A DNA stretch of 64,000 nucleotides, from the NCBI GenBank assembly GCA_018398575.1, contig JAGTXZ010000018.1:3534001-3598000 (forward strand). The letters are read 5' to 3'. Below, one piece after another: positions 45,535 to 56,612 of the stretch. The stretch comes from Ampelomyces quisqualis. Lineage: Eukaryota > Ascomycota > Dothideomycetes > Pleosporales > Phaeosphaeriaceae. Numbering within the stretch: position 1 is the first letter of the stretch; the number at the start of each line of letters is the position of its first letter. Under the pieces are notes generated by a model. That model did not search any database. It saw only the letters and a list, made by a program, of their open reading frames with translations, and had not been told where the DNA came from. The position numbers and the translations under genes are program-made.

Positions 45535-48363
45535 ATGGCGGCTAACGAGGAGCTGCCCTGGACCACTTCGCGATGCAACCGCCTCCTTCGACCGATATCC
45601 TCCAAACTCACAAAGCTGCGAGCTGAACTCGAGAGACCACGATCCGCAAGTGGAGAGACGCGGATCCCGTCCACGGCTTTTGCGACCAAGTGTTCGCCGC
45701 ACAAGACAACAAACTTCACACGACCTACGCAAAAGCCACGGGGCTTCGACAAAGCAAGGGATCCTGATTGGAGGCCCGACGCAAAATCAGGCAGAGGTGG
45801 AAAGAAAACATATGGCGGTCGTGGAGTAAAGAAGATCGCCGGACTGCAGAGAGGCAGCTTGCCAGTCAGTCGTGTTTCAAAGCCTGGAGAGATCGCCTTT
45901 ACGCCGCTTGTTGCACGCATTAGCAGTCAGATACAGAGCAGCCCGCATATTCAGAACTCGCCACTGAAAAAGTACGGAAAAAATCGCGGCCCCCTTCAAG
46001 TCAACATTGATTGGACACGATTGCCTGATGATCTTCGAAAACTCGTCCAGGGCGTGTCGGAGGCTTACGCCAATCTCCTCCAAGCGACTGCGGAAGGCAA
46101 CGAGAGAAGCTGGAATGGCACGAGGTCTTTGTTGGCCGCTTGTCTGAGGCGACTACCAGCATACATGGAACTTGAAGAGCATTTCGCGAAGCTGGACCGA
46201 GAGGAAGATGAGGAGGAGGAGCGGGACATATCGGGCGAGGTATACGGACACTTGGAAGATCAGTTTGAACAACGACCAGGACAAGGGTGGCGCTTTTTCA
46301 AGCAAGTAGTGCGCGCTCATGCGACCTCACTACTGTGCGACGCGATCGCAGATGAGCTCATTGGGCTTGACAGCATGTCGATGCTCGTCACTCACTGCAT
46401 CAGAGTCTCCGCTTGGGACGAGGCCGAACGCCTCCTCTTGGCCTATCTCCCGCTGCTACAGCCCTTGTCTATGCCCATCAACATCAAGTCGGACCTTTTC
46501 GACGCATCAAGATCACCATACCTTTGTGCAGTCAAGAGCTTCGTTGACCAAACCGGACGGCGCAGGGTTTTATTCGATCTACTTGAGCAGATGATTGCAT
46601 ATGAGCTCCTTCCCTTGGAGTGGCTAGCTACCGAGTGTATGCGACTTGTATGGGATAGATTGGTCAAGAGCGTTTCCAACAACGATCACCGTACGATCGC
46701 ACATGCATTCCGATTTTTCGAAACCGTCACCATGGCTGGTATGGGCCTGTCCGACCAGCGACTTCTGGCAGATGAGACGACTGGCATGAGACGGTTTGTT
46801 CCTTCGTCGAGGGAGGAGCTCCGACAGGCACTAAACACAACTTACTCGAGCTTGTTGACAGTCATGTGCAGCATAGCTCTCGTCCACAATGGTCGCGATG
46901 ATGACATGGGAAAAAGTGTTGCTCGAAGAGTCAGGTGGATGATCGATGCCGTTGTCATCGCCACAGTGAGCCGAAAGGATATTCGCTCAGAATTCAAGCT
47001 TCTGGAGGCTCATGTAGATGACGGGCACACATTTCTACAACGTGGCATTTCCACAATATTTGCATCTTTGACTCTTCAACTCGACAACTGTCCTGTGGAG
47101 CCAGCCACCTTGTCTCTGGAGCCCCGCGACCTAATCCGTGGCCTCAACTGGCTTGCCACACAGTACTCATCGAACGGCCTGAACACAGCGGCTATCCTTA
47201 GCAGTCTTCCAGGTCTTGTTTCTTCGGTAGCACGTGGCACCGGACGAATATGGAAAGACGATGGTTTCGATCAGCTGAAGCGATTGGTACAGTCTTTGAT
47301 GTCACTCTCTGGTCATCGCTTGCCGCACAGGCTGTGGACAACAAAGCGTTTGGCGCTCGAGTCGGCCATGGAATTCGCGCAGGACACGAGGATGACCGAG
47401 CACCTCTCTTATGCACGCGAGATCGAACGGAAAATGAGAACCCAAGGCCAACTGGTCATCGCTCCGTCGCCTCACAAGAACGACTCGCCTTCAACAAGCG
47501 GAGGCTTCAGATGGGAGGAAGGTATTGGCGAGTGGGTTGCTTGCACGCCATTCGCCAAACAGGGTGTGAAGCGAATGGCACGCAAACCAGTCCCCACGCT
47601 CGCACTTCTACCGACACCGGTGCAATCTGAAGATGAAGATGTCTTACCCGGGGATGACTACAATGAGAACTCCGTGTGGGAGACGACGGCATTCGACCAC
47701 GTTGACGAAGATGCCGTACCGCAGTCCTCGCCGATTAAGAGAGCGCCACGCATCTCACCGTCTTTATTAGGCAAGCGACAACGCGCCTCATCCCCGATTG
47801 TCCTCGTCACTCTCAAGCGTACGAGGATGACGCCACCTGACACGCCTGTAGAATACTACCCTGAACTCACTGGACAAGATGCCGATGAAGATGGACTTAG
47901 GCGATCTCGTCGCAGTAGGACGGAGATCAAAGCTCTGGCGACTGCGCTGCCGACACACCGCTCCCGTACTTCGCTAGCAAGTGGCTTGCGTACTCAGGAG
48001 CGCAAGGTTTATGTCGAGCCTATTGTTCTGGATGTTGAGTCGAGTGGAGATACAGCCTCCGAATCAGGAAGCGAAGGTGATTCGGTCGCGTCTCTCGGCG
48101 TGGTGACCGGTCCCCAAAGTTCTCAAGAAAATGCACGTCGTCCAAGGGGCCGACCACGGCGGGCACCTCCGCAACTGGACGGCAGCCACGATGACCCAGA
48201 CGAGCGCGACGACCTAGGCATAACCCCCGCTCGGCCCAAAAGCAAACACCTCACGAGCAGCAGACAGGTTGGGCAAAAGGGCAAGCCATGGTGGAGAGTC
48301 ACCGGACGTGTTGTGAACGACAGTGATGGCGAGGGGAGTGCAGATGAATTGAGCTTTCACTAG
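45535..48363 (+). CDS. Large predicted nuclear protein with C-terminal AT-hook
   Basis: Single exon, 942 residues, no recognised enzyme domain. The start at MAANEELPWTT is preferred over an ATG nine codons upstream. Residues 1-150 are basic and Ser/Pro-rich. From about 155 to 640 the chain is predicted helical (WTRLPDDLRKLVQGVSEAYA; an acidic patch REEDEEEERD near 230; LLCDAIADELIGLDSMSMLV), suggesting an alpha-solenoid-like fold. The last 300 residues are disordered and rich in SP/TP and acidic motifs. They include an AT-hook, RRPRGRPRRAPP starting near 868. Nuclear DNA association is inferred from the AT-hook only. It resembles conserved but unnamed ascomycete proteins, and I give no function. 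Confidence 0.85.
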   Translation: MAANEELPWTTSRCNRLLRPISSKLTKLRAELERPRSASGETRIPSTAFATKCSPHKTTNFTRPTQKPRGFDKARDPDWRPDAKSGRGGKKTYGGRGVKKIAGLQRGSLPVSRVSKPGEIAFTPLVARISSQIQSSPHIQNSPLKKYGKNRGPLQVNIDWTRLPDDLRKLVQGVSEAYANLLQATAEGNERSWNGTRSLLAACLRRLPAYMELEEHFAKLDREEDEEEERDISGEVYGHLEDQFEQRPGQGWRFFKQVVRAHATSLLCDAIADELIGLDSMSMLVTHCIRVSAWDEAERLLLAYLPLLQPLSMPINIKSDLFDASRSPYLCAVKSFVDQTGRRRVLFDLLEQMIAYELLPLEWLATECMRLVWDRLVKSVSNNDHRTIAHAFRFFETVTMAGMGLSDQRLLADETTGMRRFVPSSREELRQALNTTYSSLLTVMCSIALVHNGRDDDMGKSVARRVRWMIDAVVIATVSRKDIRSEFKLLEAHVDDGHTFLQRGISTIFASLTLQLDNCPVEPATLSLEPRDLIRGLNWLATQYSSNGLNTAAILSSLPGLVSSVARGTGRIWKDDGFDQLKRLVQSLMSLSGHRLPHRLWTTKRLALESAMEFAQDTRMTEHLSYAREIERKMRTQGQLVIAPSPHKNDSPSTSGGFRWEEGIGEWVACTPFAKQGVKRMARKPVPTLALLPTPVQSEDEDVLPGDDYNENSVWETTAFDHVDEDAVPQSSPIKRAPRISPSLLGKRQRASSPIVLVTLKRTRMTPPDTPVEYYPELTGQDADEDGLRRSRRSRTEIKALATALPTHRSRTSLASGLRTQERKVYVEPIVLDVESSGDTASESGSEGDSVASLGVVTGPQSSQENARRPRGRPRRAPPQLDGSHDDPDERDDLGITPARPKSKHLTSSRQVGQKGKPWWRVTGRVVNDSDGEGSADELSFH

Positions 48364-49453
48364 CAGTGTAGCCCCCGATCTGATTCCTACATGTTGTCGG
48401 ATCGCATACAACGGTCGGAGTATTGAAGGGCGATGGGCATTGTGTTTTTAGGCAGGTAGTTGGATTGTGTGTTGTACGTACAAAGATACCCCCGCAACAG
48501 GTGTTATCACTCTGTTTGGATCAATGATGAAAAATGTTACTACAAGGCTACCTATTGCATTCGACTTTTCCTCAGCCTAAGACCTCTTCCTGGCGTGAAG
48601 TTATGTGACAATACGCACTTTCTCCGCGCGCAAAACCTCTTACCATGAATTTACCCCACAGCTCTAGTAACGGCGTGAAGCAGTGTGGCCATTCGAATGG
48701 GATGCTGCCCACAGGCAACATACGTAGAAGGCTTTCTCCACACGTGAACGGGTGTTTTGCAGCGGTCCAATCCCACGGGAACGCGAGGGGTAAACGGTAG
48801 ACAAGTAAGACGGGTGGCGACGTACAGTGTCACGCTGTACGTAAAAGGGCAGGGGAAAAGCAAAAGCAAAAAACCCGACAAGAGCGTGTAAGCTGACGGA
48901 CGGCAAGGGCATGTGCAAGAGCGGATATGACGAGGTGGATCAGACTTGAAGCCGACCAGAAAAAAACGCAACGGAACAGTGAAATCTCCTCCTCATTCTA
49001 CTGCTCTTTCCGAAGAGGAAAGCGTGCCAGATACCGCGGCGTGAGAGGAGAGAATTTGAAGACGCTGCCTGCCTACCTCGCGAGCTCCGAGCCGTACTTC
49101 GTACTTTTAACCCCCTCCCCCCCCCTTCCAACCCACATGCAGTAAGCCGCCGTGCGCCGCAACGCGCAGCCACCCCTCCCCACCCACGAAACTTGCTCAA
49201 ACAGGGCTAACTGGCTCACAGCGAGTAGCGCCAAGAGCGGGAATTCGGAGCCTCGCTACAGGGGACAACCGTTGGTGCGAGGAGATAAAAAGGGCCAAAA
49301 CGTGGCCCCCTCGCTCCGTCTTGCTTGTGGATGCGTACCACCATCTACCTCGCTTTGCCATCACCCTACTCCTCTTTTTTTTCTGAACAACTAGGAAGAA
49401 GGAAATACATCATCATCACATCTCTTCGACAACGTGATACGACGACTGTCAGG
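48364..49453. other. Intergenic, metallothionein promoter
   Basis: About 1.1 kb without a protein gene. Near the right end GATAAAAAGG (about 49,282) could serve as a TATA region. It is followed by an inverted GGGCCA/TGGCCC pair. A CT-rich leader runs to the metallothionein start. Which of these act as metal-response elements is unknown. Confidence 0.4.
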
Positions 49454-49534
49454 ATGCCGGGCTGTGGAAACTCGAGCTGTGATTGCGGTGGCGACTGCAC
49501 GTGTGCGGCGGGGAGCTGTTCTTGCGGGAAATAA
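49454..49534 (+). CDS. Copper-type metallothionein, 26 residues
   Basis: Complete ORF of 26 codons plus stop, easily missed by length cut-offs. It starts MPGCG and ends SCSCGK. Seven cysteines at positions 4, 9, 11, 15, 17, 22 and 24 form CXC pairs (CDC, CTC, CSC), and there are no aromatic residues. Size and Cys number match the Neurospora copper metallothionein class, which buffers Cu(I) in the cytosol. Codons GGATGC around the start and a pyrimidine-rich leader fit a real gene. The surrounding frame is open from 49325, but the upstream residues are not metallothionein-like. Expression is probably metal-induced (family knowledge). Confidence 0.85.
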   Translation: MPGCGNSSCDCGGDCTCAAGSCSCGK

Positions 49535-49932
49535 AGTCTCGTCTGGGTTGTAAGTTTGTTTTTTTGGTTCTTCTTTCTTTTGCATCTAGTTTTGCGCGCG
49601 TCTTATGTGGCTGACTGGCAATTCCGTGTTGGCTAGTGTGGCGACGGATGCGCATACTCGTCGGAGGATTGCGATCGCACGAGACAAAGGGGGGGTTAAG
49701 TGACAAGGTTCTTTGCGATTCGACACGGACATTCATTCGTACACGTAGCTGGGAGAGAGAAGAATACAAATATGAGGTGAAGAGAGAGAAAAGGCTCGAG
49801 AGACAAAAGGTGTGAATGTCGGATATTGCGTGCACCATGTGTGACTGTGGCTTGATGATCAATTTCTTTCGTGAATCTCTGCGTGACCTAGTGAATTGTG
49901 TCATGAAAGCTCACATCGTCTCTCCCTTGACT
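49535..49932. other. Convergent 3' spacer
   Basis: Contains the metallothionein 3' UTR (T-rich just after the stop) and the 3' end of the TBC gene. No gene seen. Confidence 0.4.
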
Positions 49933-52370
49933 CTATAGCACGCCCCTCTGGCCCATATTATCCAGATTGATAATCTCTTCTTCGACATCCAAATCAAGGA
50001 CATGTTTGCCTTTTGCCCCCTTGTTCGTTTTTGCGCCACTCTTGCTACTCACACTAACCCTCTTCCCTTCCTTTGCGCTTCCTTCGTCGTCATCGTCGTC
50101 ACCGAATAGAAAGCCTCTGCCCTTCATGCGTCTCTTCTCGTCAGATGAGAAGGTTGAGTGTGCAGTGCCTGTTGCGAAGTTTGAACTTGTCGAGTCTTCG
50201 CCTAGCATCCATGAAAAGTTGGATGAGGTGAGGTGCGGTCTTGAGCGTGGCGAGAGGTTGGATGACGGTTGTAATTGTGCTGGCTTCGATGACACTGGAG
50301 GTGACGTCGGTCTGGGACTTGGTGCGGGGGATGTCGAATTGGACATGGTGGCTGTAGGATGAGAAGGCGGCCCGATCGTTACCGGTGGGGCGCTTGAAGT
50401 GCACTCTGGGGCCGATGTCTGTGGTTCTGACAACGTCAGAGTCTCTGCTGCTTTCAAGCTGGCCGCTTGCTCAGTTGACTCTTCTGGCAAAGGTATCGAG
50501 GAGTCTTCGAGGTAGACCTGCACAAACTGCACTTTTGCAATAGCAAGACTAAGCGCCTCGAGTGCCTCCTTGTTCTTTGATTCATGTTCCTTCGTGTCTT
50601 GCTCCTCTGTACGTTCTCTATGATGCTCCCATAGATCAGCAACAGCTGTCTCAAGCATTTTTGCCAAGTTCCTGCTCCTTCTTTCCAGTCCTTCCATCTT
50701 CCGTATTGCGTTGTTAGAAGTCGTTCGATCTAGGCCCGGTCTTGAGACGGCGGTGGCCGAGCTCAACTGCCTGGGCTTTCGAAACTCTCTTCCTCCAGCC
50801 CTAGGGGTGGTCTGACCAGAGCTTGCTGCTGACTGGTAAGCCTCAACGTTCTTCTTGACTTCCCCGACAGCTTCCCTGATAGCCTTCCCGACACCCCACT
50901 GTGAGCCGCGTTCCAAGACGTTCTTAGCCGCACCTTGTAACATTGCTTCCAAACCCGCGCCCTGCTGGCCCACAAAGCTTCTTGGTGAACCCAGACGGCG
51001 TCGCGTCCGACTTGAGGCGAATGATGGCGATGGTGAGGGCTCGCGTATTGCCGGCGGGTCTTCGTGTTCGAGTAGCGGCGCTTGCTTTCCATATCGCGAG
51101 ATAATCTCAGCCCCTCCGTGTGGCGTAAGATGATCGCGGAGGTATAGAGCGTCCTTGATGAAGGTGTATGCGGGCATCGCTGGCTCAGGGTATCGTAGGA
51201 GTAATGAGAAGGCTTCGTTTGTATCAGCTGCAACCAACTCCCACCGTATCCGCAAAAGCATGGCTATCGAGATCAAGTCGACAATTTCGAGGGTCGAGTC
51301 GATTGCGAATATGGCGTCCCACATGTCCAAGACAGCATCGAGAGAGAACTCTCGTCCAAACAGTAGCCGTATCCAGCGCCTAGACTATGTTAGAGCGGAC
51401 CTGGAAGATGGTGGGGAGGCTTACAGGAGAAAGATTTGGGGAACGATCTCGAGCTTAACGAGGTGAGCAAACAGGTCAGGGTCAGCCTTGGGAAGATACG
51501 TGTCAAATATCCTAGAGCTGCGTGACAGCATTGGCGTGTCCTTGGTGGTGGACCCGGTTTCTGCTGGTGCGTAGAATGACTGTGCTGTCTGCATGATGAT
51601 GGAGAACAGGGTATGCGAGTCGTGCTCAATGTAGCTCGAGTCCAGTATGTCCGCAAGTAGTGGATCCGAGTGACCTTTGGGTGTGCCCGTAGACTCGATC
51701 GCATCACGTTCTACGACCCACAGGAGGGGTGCTAGTATCTCGTGCATGCCCTGGCGGTAGCCTATGGTCGGATGCATCTTGCACCATACAAACAATATGT
51801 CCAACATGATGTTTTGTGTTCCAGGTTGCCGGAAGTAGACATTGTCCGGCATGCATCGCTCAATGTCTTGGAAGATGTCAGCACGGAGGCTGTCGTCGGC
51901 GCGGAGGGCTATCCATGGTGACTTTCAAGGCTTAGTACCTGGAATGTTCAGATAGGCCTAGGCAGCAGGGACATCCATGTACCTCATCATGTTCGCTCAA
52001 AGGGTCTACAGACGACTCGAACTCTTCGGGGTGGCGTATGGCACGAAGGTAGTGTGTGCGGAGCGACTCGTAGGACTTGCGCGAGGTGGAGAGATGGGCG
52101 GGCCATGACGAGCGGTCGAGGGTCTTGAAAACGAGGAAGATCTGCCGCCGATAAGCTACCGTGCGAGAGGAAGGAGCGCAGGACGCACCTTCCAGCACAC
52201 AGAGCGCAGCCCCGCGGTGATGTGCGGCTCCTTGTGAGAAGAGACGTGAATCTTCAAGTCGGTCAAGGAGTGAAAGTCGTCGAGCTGTCGCCAATGCTTC
52301 CTGGCAAGCGTCAGCGGGAGCAGGTGCCTTTGCAGATGGTAGCGTACTCGGCTACAGATAGTGTGCGCAT
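49933..52370 (-). CDS. TBC1D5-like Rab GTPase-activating protein
   Basis: Stimulates GTP hydrolysis by a Rab (TBC1D5 acts on Rab7 at endosomes; the fungal target is inferred). Five minus-strand exons: 52370-52348, 52300-52189, 52141-51983, 51921-51425 and 51379-49933, 745 residues. The 23-nt first exon (MRTLSVAE) is spliced in phase 2 to KHWRQLDDFHSLTDLKIHVS. The TBC domain follows: GLRSVCWKIFLVFKTLDRSS, the arginine finger in I114-FQ-D117-IE-R120, and the glutamine finger in Y153-RQGM with Q155. RWIRLLFGREFSLDAVLDMW closes the domain. The C-terminal half has a short helical region (VGKAIREAVGEVKKNV), a probable coiled coil and a long Ser/Pro-rich tail ending in an acidic DLDVEEEIINLDN. Catalytic fingers are intact. 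Confidence 0.92.
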
Positions 52371-52673
52371 CACGAGGGCAGCGGGAGGAGGGGACGATTC
52401 GACAGTGTGGTTAACCAGTACCCTGATGGTGGCTCGGGCTATCCATCTCGATCGATACTGCGCGACGTGGGGTAATCGCGGGCCTAAGATACACCGAGGC
52501 AGTTCACGTGGAGAAACGTCGGACAATAATGGGCGAAGGCTCGTTCCGACACCAAAAAGCCGACTGTCCACTATGATTCTATTGCAAACATGTCCAGCGT
52601 AGAATCCATGCGACGGCGTCATGACAGAGCCTCGGCAGGGTTCAAGCATGCACGCGGAGGCCATGTCTCGCCA
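52371..52673. other. Tandem intergenic spacer
   Basis: About 300 nt between the MED31 stop and the TBC gene start, both on the minus strand. It must contain the TBC promoter. No other feature. Confidence 0.4.
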
Positions 52674-53120
52674 TCAGTCTCTCTGCGCCGGCACAGCATT
52701 CCTCTGGCCCTCTATCTGCATTTTGTTCATCAGCGCCGGAGTGATCAAGTCTTGTCGGAAGCGCTCCTGCTGTAGCAGCTCCAGCGCGCGAAGCGTTGGT
52801 CCCGGATGGCTGCAGAGCATCAGCAAGCAGGCACGCGGGGGGACGAGGCGAGCATCGACTCACTGCAGGAATTTGATGTACTCGGGCTGACTGAAGTACT
52901 GCAGGTAGCTCAGATAGGCGACGAACTCTGGCTTGTCCAGGTACTTCTGGGTGGCGAGGTAATTGAGATAGACGGGATTCGCAAGGCACTGCACAAACTA
53001 GGCGCGGGTCAATGTGGTGACGGACAGCCACAGCCATGTACGCACCTCGAGTTCGAGCTCGAAGCGCGTGAATTTTCCGTAGAGCGGCACGTCAGGCTGA
53101 GCCTGGGCAGTGGACGACAT
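52674..53120 (-). CDS. MED31: Mediator complex subunit 31 (Soh1)
   Basis: Middle-module Mediator subunit for RNA polymerase II transcription. Three short minus-strand exons, 53120-53046, 52997-52864 and 52809-52674, give 114 residues, typical for Med31. No single frame covers the protein, so it is invisible as an ORF. Translation joins YGKFTRFELELE to FVQCLANPVYLNYLATQKYL, then DKPEFVAYLSYLQYFSQPEY (the hallmark block), and HPGPTLRALELLQQERFRQD after the second intron. The C terminus is NKMQIEGQRNAVPAQRD. Introns are 48 and 54 nt with GTGCGT/GTGAGT donors. All family-invariant positions I recognise are present. Confidence 0.96.
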
Positions 53121-53891
53121 GGCGCGCTTGGGCCTTTTCGGGGATTGAGGCTCTACAGTGTGCACTGTGCAGTACTTAGTACTCGGCGCTCGCTATGTGC
53201 AGTACATCGATTCAGGGTCTTCCCCGCAACCGCACAGGAGACGGCCCTGAAGCCATTCCGCAAGGGGACGTGTTTAGTCATAGTGAGCGTTCATCATGGG
53301 AGACTACCGAGTACAAAGAGGCTTCTGCACATGGTCCAGACCGTGTTTGACGACATTCGCACTGGTCGTCTGAGGTCTCTAGCCCACCAGCTACTCGTGA
53401 CCGGCGCAGGGCCAGCTGAGCGGCGAGCGCCCTGCCCATAAGGTGGACAGGCAGGGACCCCCAGAGCAGCGTGTGCTGCTTGCCTCCTTCTCGCTGCCCA
53501 CTGCCCACTGCCCACCGCCCCCGTCTCCTTCACCTCCTCCAGACACCCGCGCCGGCGTACGTCTGCTGACCCTGGTCCCTCGCCGCAATTTCTACACGCT
53601 GCATACACTAACCACGCCCAAACCACGGCCCACTGCCCGCCGGTCGCCCCGACGGCGCGAAACAGCTGCACCCCCCACCCCCCCCCCCCCAGAAGCACCA
53701 TCTATCGCCAGTCTTAGTCGCTGTTCATTTCCTAGCTGCTCGCCCATTGCCTCCGGCCCGCGCAGGAGCAAGATTGTCGAAGCCCATTGCGCGTGTCACC
53801 AGCCAGCACTTGCCCAGGACACGCCTGCCGCCGCCCCTAGCCCCACGCTCTGATTGGGCGCAACAGCAGGGTTGCAAGCAGCAGCGACATC
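53121..53891. promoter_or_regulatory. Divergent promoter of MED31 and PAL1
   Basis: Head-to-head spacer of about 770 nt. The PAL1-proximal half is very C-rich on the plus strand, including a nearly uninterrupted run of C at about 53,670-53,690. No ORF is credible. Confidence 0.45.
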
Positions 53892-55650
53892 ATGTTCGCG
53901 GAACCGTCAATGCCAGGTAGGGCCCCATCCGTCGCTTGTTTCACGGTGCGCTGGCGCTGTGACCCAACAGGAGACATTTCTGATGACCTTCCGTGCTTAT
54001 CACAGAGCCGAGCCCGTCGCCTGGCCTGCAGCTCGACCTGCCCTCCAACAACCCATTCCGCAGAGCAGTGTCACCCGCCCTGAGCTCCCCCGCCCTCCAC
54101 TCGCCCGTCAGCCAGCACCGCTCCAGCTCGGGCAGCAGACCAATGTCGCGCAACCCCTTCCTCTCCACCTTCGAGGCCGAGTTCAACAAGGAGGCGAGGA
54201 AGACGGACCTCATCGACGTCCGAGACCCGCCCCAAAAGGCCCCATCCGGCACCGCCACCGAAGAGCTGTTTGTACGTCTGTCCTCCTCCAGCTAGAGCGC
54301 GAGTGACGGCCTTCAGCGCCACGTTGCACAGCCTGCACTCTCCGCAAATGCACTCCCAACCGAACACGGCCCCTTTCGCATCCTCACCACCAGCCGAGGC
54401 GCGAAATGGACCGGTTCAAGCACTTTGCGCATCAATTTGCTGACTATCCCGCGCTTTTGCAGAAGAACCTGACGATCAAAGAAGACAATACGAGTCGCCC
54501 ACCCCCACGGCCTGTGCCCAGCCGAAGCGTCACCGATTCGCGCGGCCAGCACCGCCCCTCGCGTTCAGATGAGGAAGAAAGAGACAGGATGCGCGGAGCT
54601 CCTCGTGGGCCCCCCCGGCCGCGCGGGCCGACCAGTTCCCGCCCGCCACGCCCAAGCAGTCGCGAACGCCGCGAGAATCGTCGTCCCCGACGTAACTCCG
54701 AGTCCTCTATAATCGACAAGGGGTCGCTGGACGTGGATGAGGAGCGCAGGCGCAGACAGCGTCGCAAGGAGCGAGATGAGCGCGCCAAAGACGGCAAGTC
54801 TACCCAGCGAAAAGTCCGCAGACCCCAAGGCCTTGATTTGATCGACAAGCTGGACGTGACTGGCATTTACGGCCCCAGCATGATCCACCACGACGGCCCC
54901 TACGACGCAGTCCAGCCCCACCGCAATCGCAAAAAGGACGTCCGCGCTCCCATGGAGGCTTTCCCCGTTGGGTCAGCCAACAACTCGCTCGGCGGCTCAG
55001 GACCTCTAAACTCGAAAATTGACCTTGACAGAATCCATGGACGAGGTGCAGAGGGATTCACCGATTTCGGAAACACGGATGCTCAGTGGAAAAAGCCGCG
55101 GATCGAGGCCGAGTTCAATGCCAAGGGCCGCGCCGACATCATTCATGGAGAGCAGACCCACGGTCTTGGAACCTCTACCTTCCTCGAAGGCGCGCCTGCA
55201 TCACGCAAGGCTGTTCAGCAAGACATGGAGGCCCAGAGAGTCATGGCTGACACCGGTCTTGGCCGCAAGAAGTCAATTGCTCAGCGCTTCCGTGGCATCT
55301 CGCAGCCACGACGAGCCTATGGCGATGGACCTCGCATCACTTCATCAGAAGCTCGCTACCCCGCTACCAGTCCCCATGGTTCTTATAGTGCAGGAGCCGT
55401 CTCCCAGACCAAAGCTACTGAGCTGAACCCATTCTTCGATGAATACAACCAGGCGTACGACGCCAAGGGTGCATCCATCAAGGCCACCGAGGTGAAGAAC
55501 AAAGATAGACAACCGTCTCCTGGTCGCAATGCGCTCCAGCGCGCAGTGACATCGGACAGTTTTGGCTCACCCGCCACCGAGCCTAAGCCAAGCGGTGGCT
55601 TCCTCAACAGAGTCAAGAGTATGAAGGGCGGACGCAGACGTCCTGCTTGA
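53892..55650 (+). CDS. PAL1: Pal1 cell-morphology protein
   Basis: Membrane-associated endocytic/cortical protein that shapes the cell (fission yeast Pal1; budding yeast Pal1 works with Ede1 and Sla2). Exons 53892-53916, 54006-54271 and 54463-55650 give 492 residues. Exon 1 encodes MFAEPSMP and splices in phase 1 to EPSPSPGLQLDLPSNNPFRR. NPF repeats (NPFRR, NPFLS) are EH-domain ligands. The second intron (191 nt, GTACGT..TTTTGCAG with CTGAC branch) joins TEELF to KNLTIKEDN. The Pal1 domain follows: HRPSRSDEEERDRM, the basic PRRNSESS, RRRRQRRKERDER, and the diagnostic LDLIDKLDVTGIYGPSMIHH, then PYDAVQPHRNRK and NNSLGGSGPLN. A further NPF (ELNPFFDEYN) and a basic tail end it. A shorter frame from 54406 lacks the N terminus and is rejected. 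Confidence 0.93.
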
Positions 55651-56612
55651 GTAACGCACACAACCAGTGAAGCCACATCCTCGAACCATAATCTCCAGTC
55701 TCAGCCGAGCCACATAGGAAGCCCATCCGGCGCCGCAGCGCTTGGTGTTTCTCCCATGATCCGACACCTCGAGCGGAGGACAAATTTCCTTACATTCTGG
55801 CGTCAGCAGTTGTCTGCCATTGGACATTTCAGGCAGACCTTTCTGGATACCTGATTCCCTGGTGCGATTGGACTGCAAAAATGCTCCACAAGGGGCGATG
55901 GACTCGGAATTCTTCTCATTACGTTTTAATAGCGCAACACGCAGAGTGCGCGTCCGGGCCTAGACGGTGCAACTTTCGGGATTTCTCGGACAGCATAGGG
56001 CAGTAGGGAAATTGAGTGACATGAATAAAATTGCAATTTGAAATCCCGATGAACCCTCGTCCTCAGCTCAAGTGAAGCATGAATCGTAAAGTTGGACCCC
56101 ATGATTTACATCTAGCTGCCGATCATGTGTATCATGCGCAGATTCACTAGCTCGACATGGTCCCTGCCGTCTGCCTGCCTCTCTGACTCTCCCTGATGCT
56201 TATCGATTCGGCTCTTTCCATCATCACCCTCGTAGGATCCACATTTCTCACACTCCACAACCCAACACACCCCATTCGCAATTCCAATCGCAACCCCATC
56301 TCCTCGCGAGTCGCCCAACCCCCAAACCAAACCGCGCAACCGCCCCTTTCCAAAACAAAACAAAAAAAACAAAGCGCGCAAACAACCACACATAAAACAG
56401 AAGCTGCTAAACGCTTACTGCGTCAACGCACGATCCGCACTCGCTTCGCATCGGACCTTTTCCGCTCGGTTCGCGCTCCCAGTCCGTTGATCGGAGCTGG
56501 GTGGCTGGAAGTAGTGGTTTGCGCAAGCGGGCGGGCACGGGCCGCGCGCGCGCGCGTGGAGACGCACGGCACGGAGTTTGTTTGCCGCGCGGAGTGGTTG
56601 CGGAGGGAAGGA
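55651..56612. other. Intergenic region
   Basis: Between two plus-strand genes. The first third is the PAL1 3' region. The 56,150-56,400 part is C/A-rich and 56,500-56,800 is strongly G-rich. The 5' end of the next gene is uncertain and may begin inside this stretch. Confidence 0.35.

Noticed and set aside
54317..54413. Extra exon in PAL1 (reading LHSPQMHSQPNT)
   Set aside because: It needs weak GTCCTC and GTTCAA donors. One 191-nt intron with a strong donor and branch site joins ELF to KNLT as in other Pal1 proteins.
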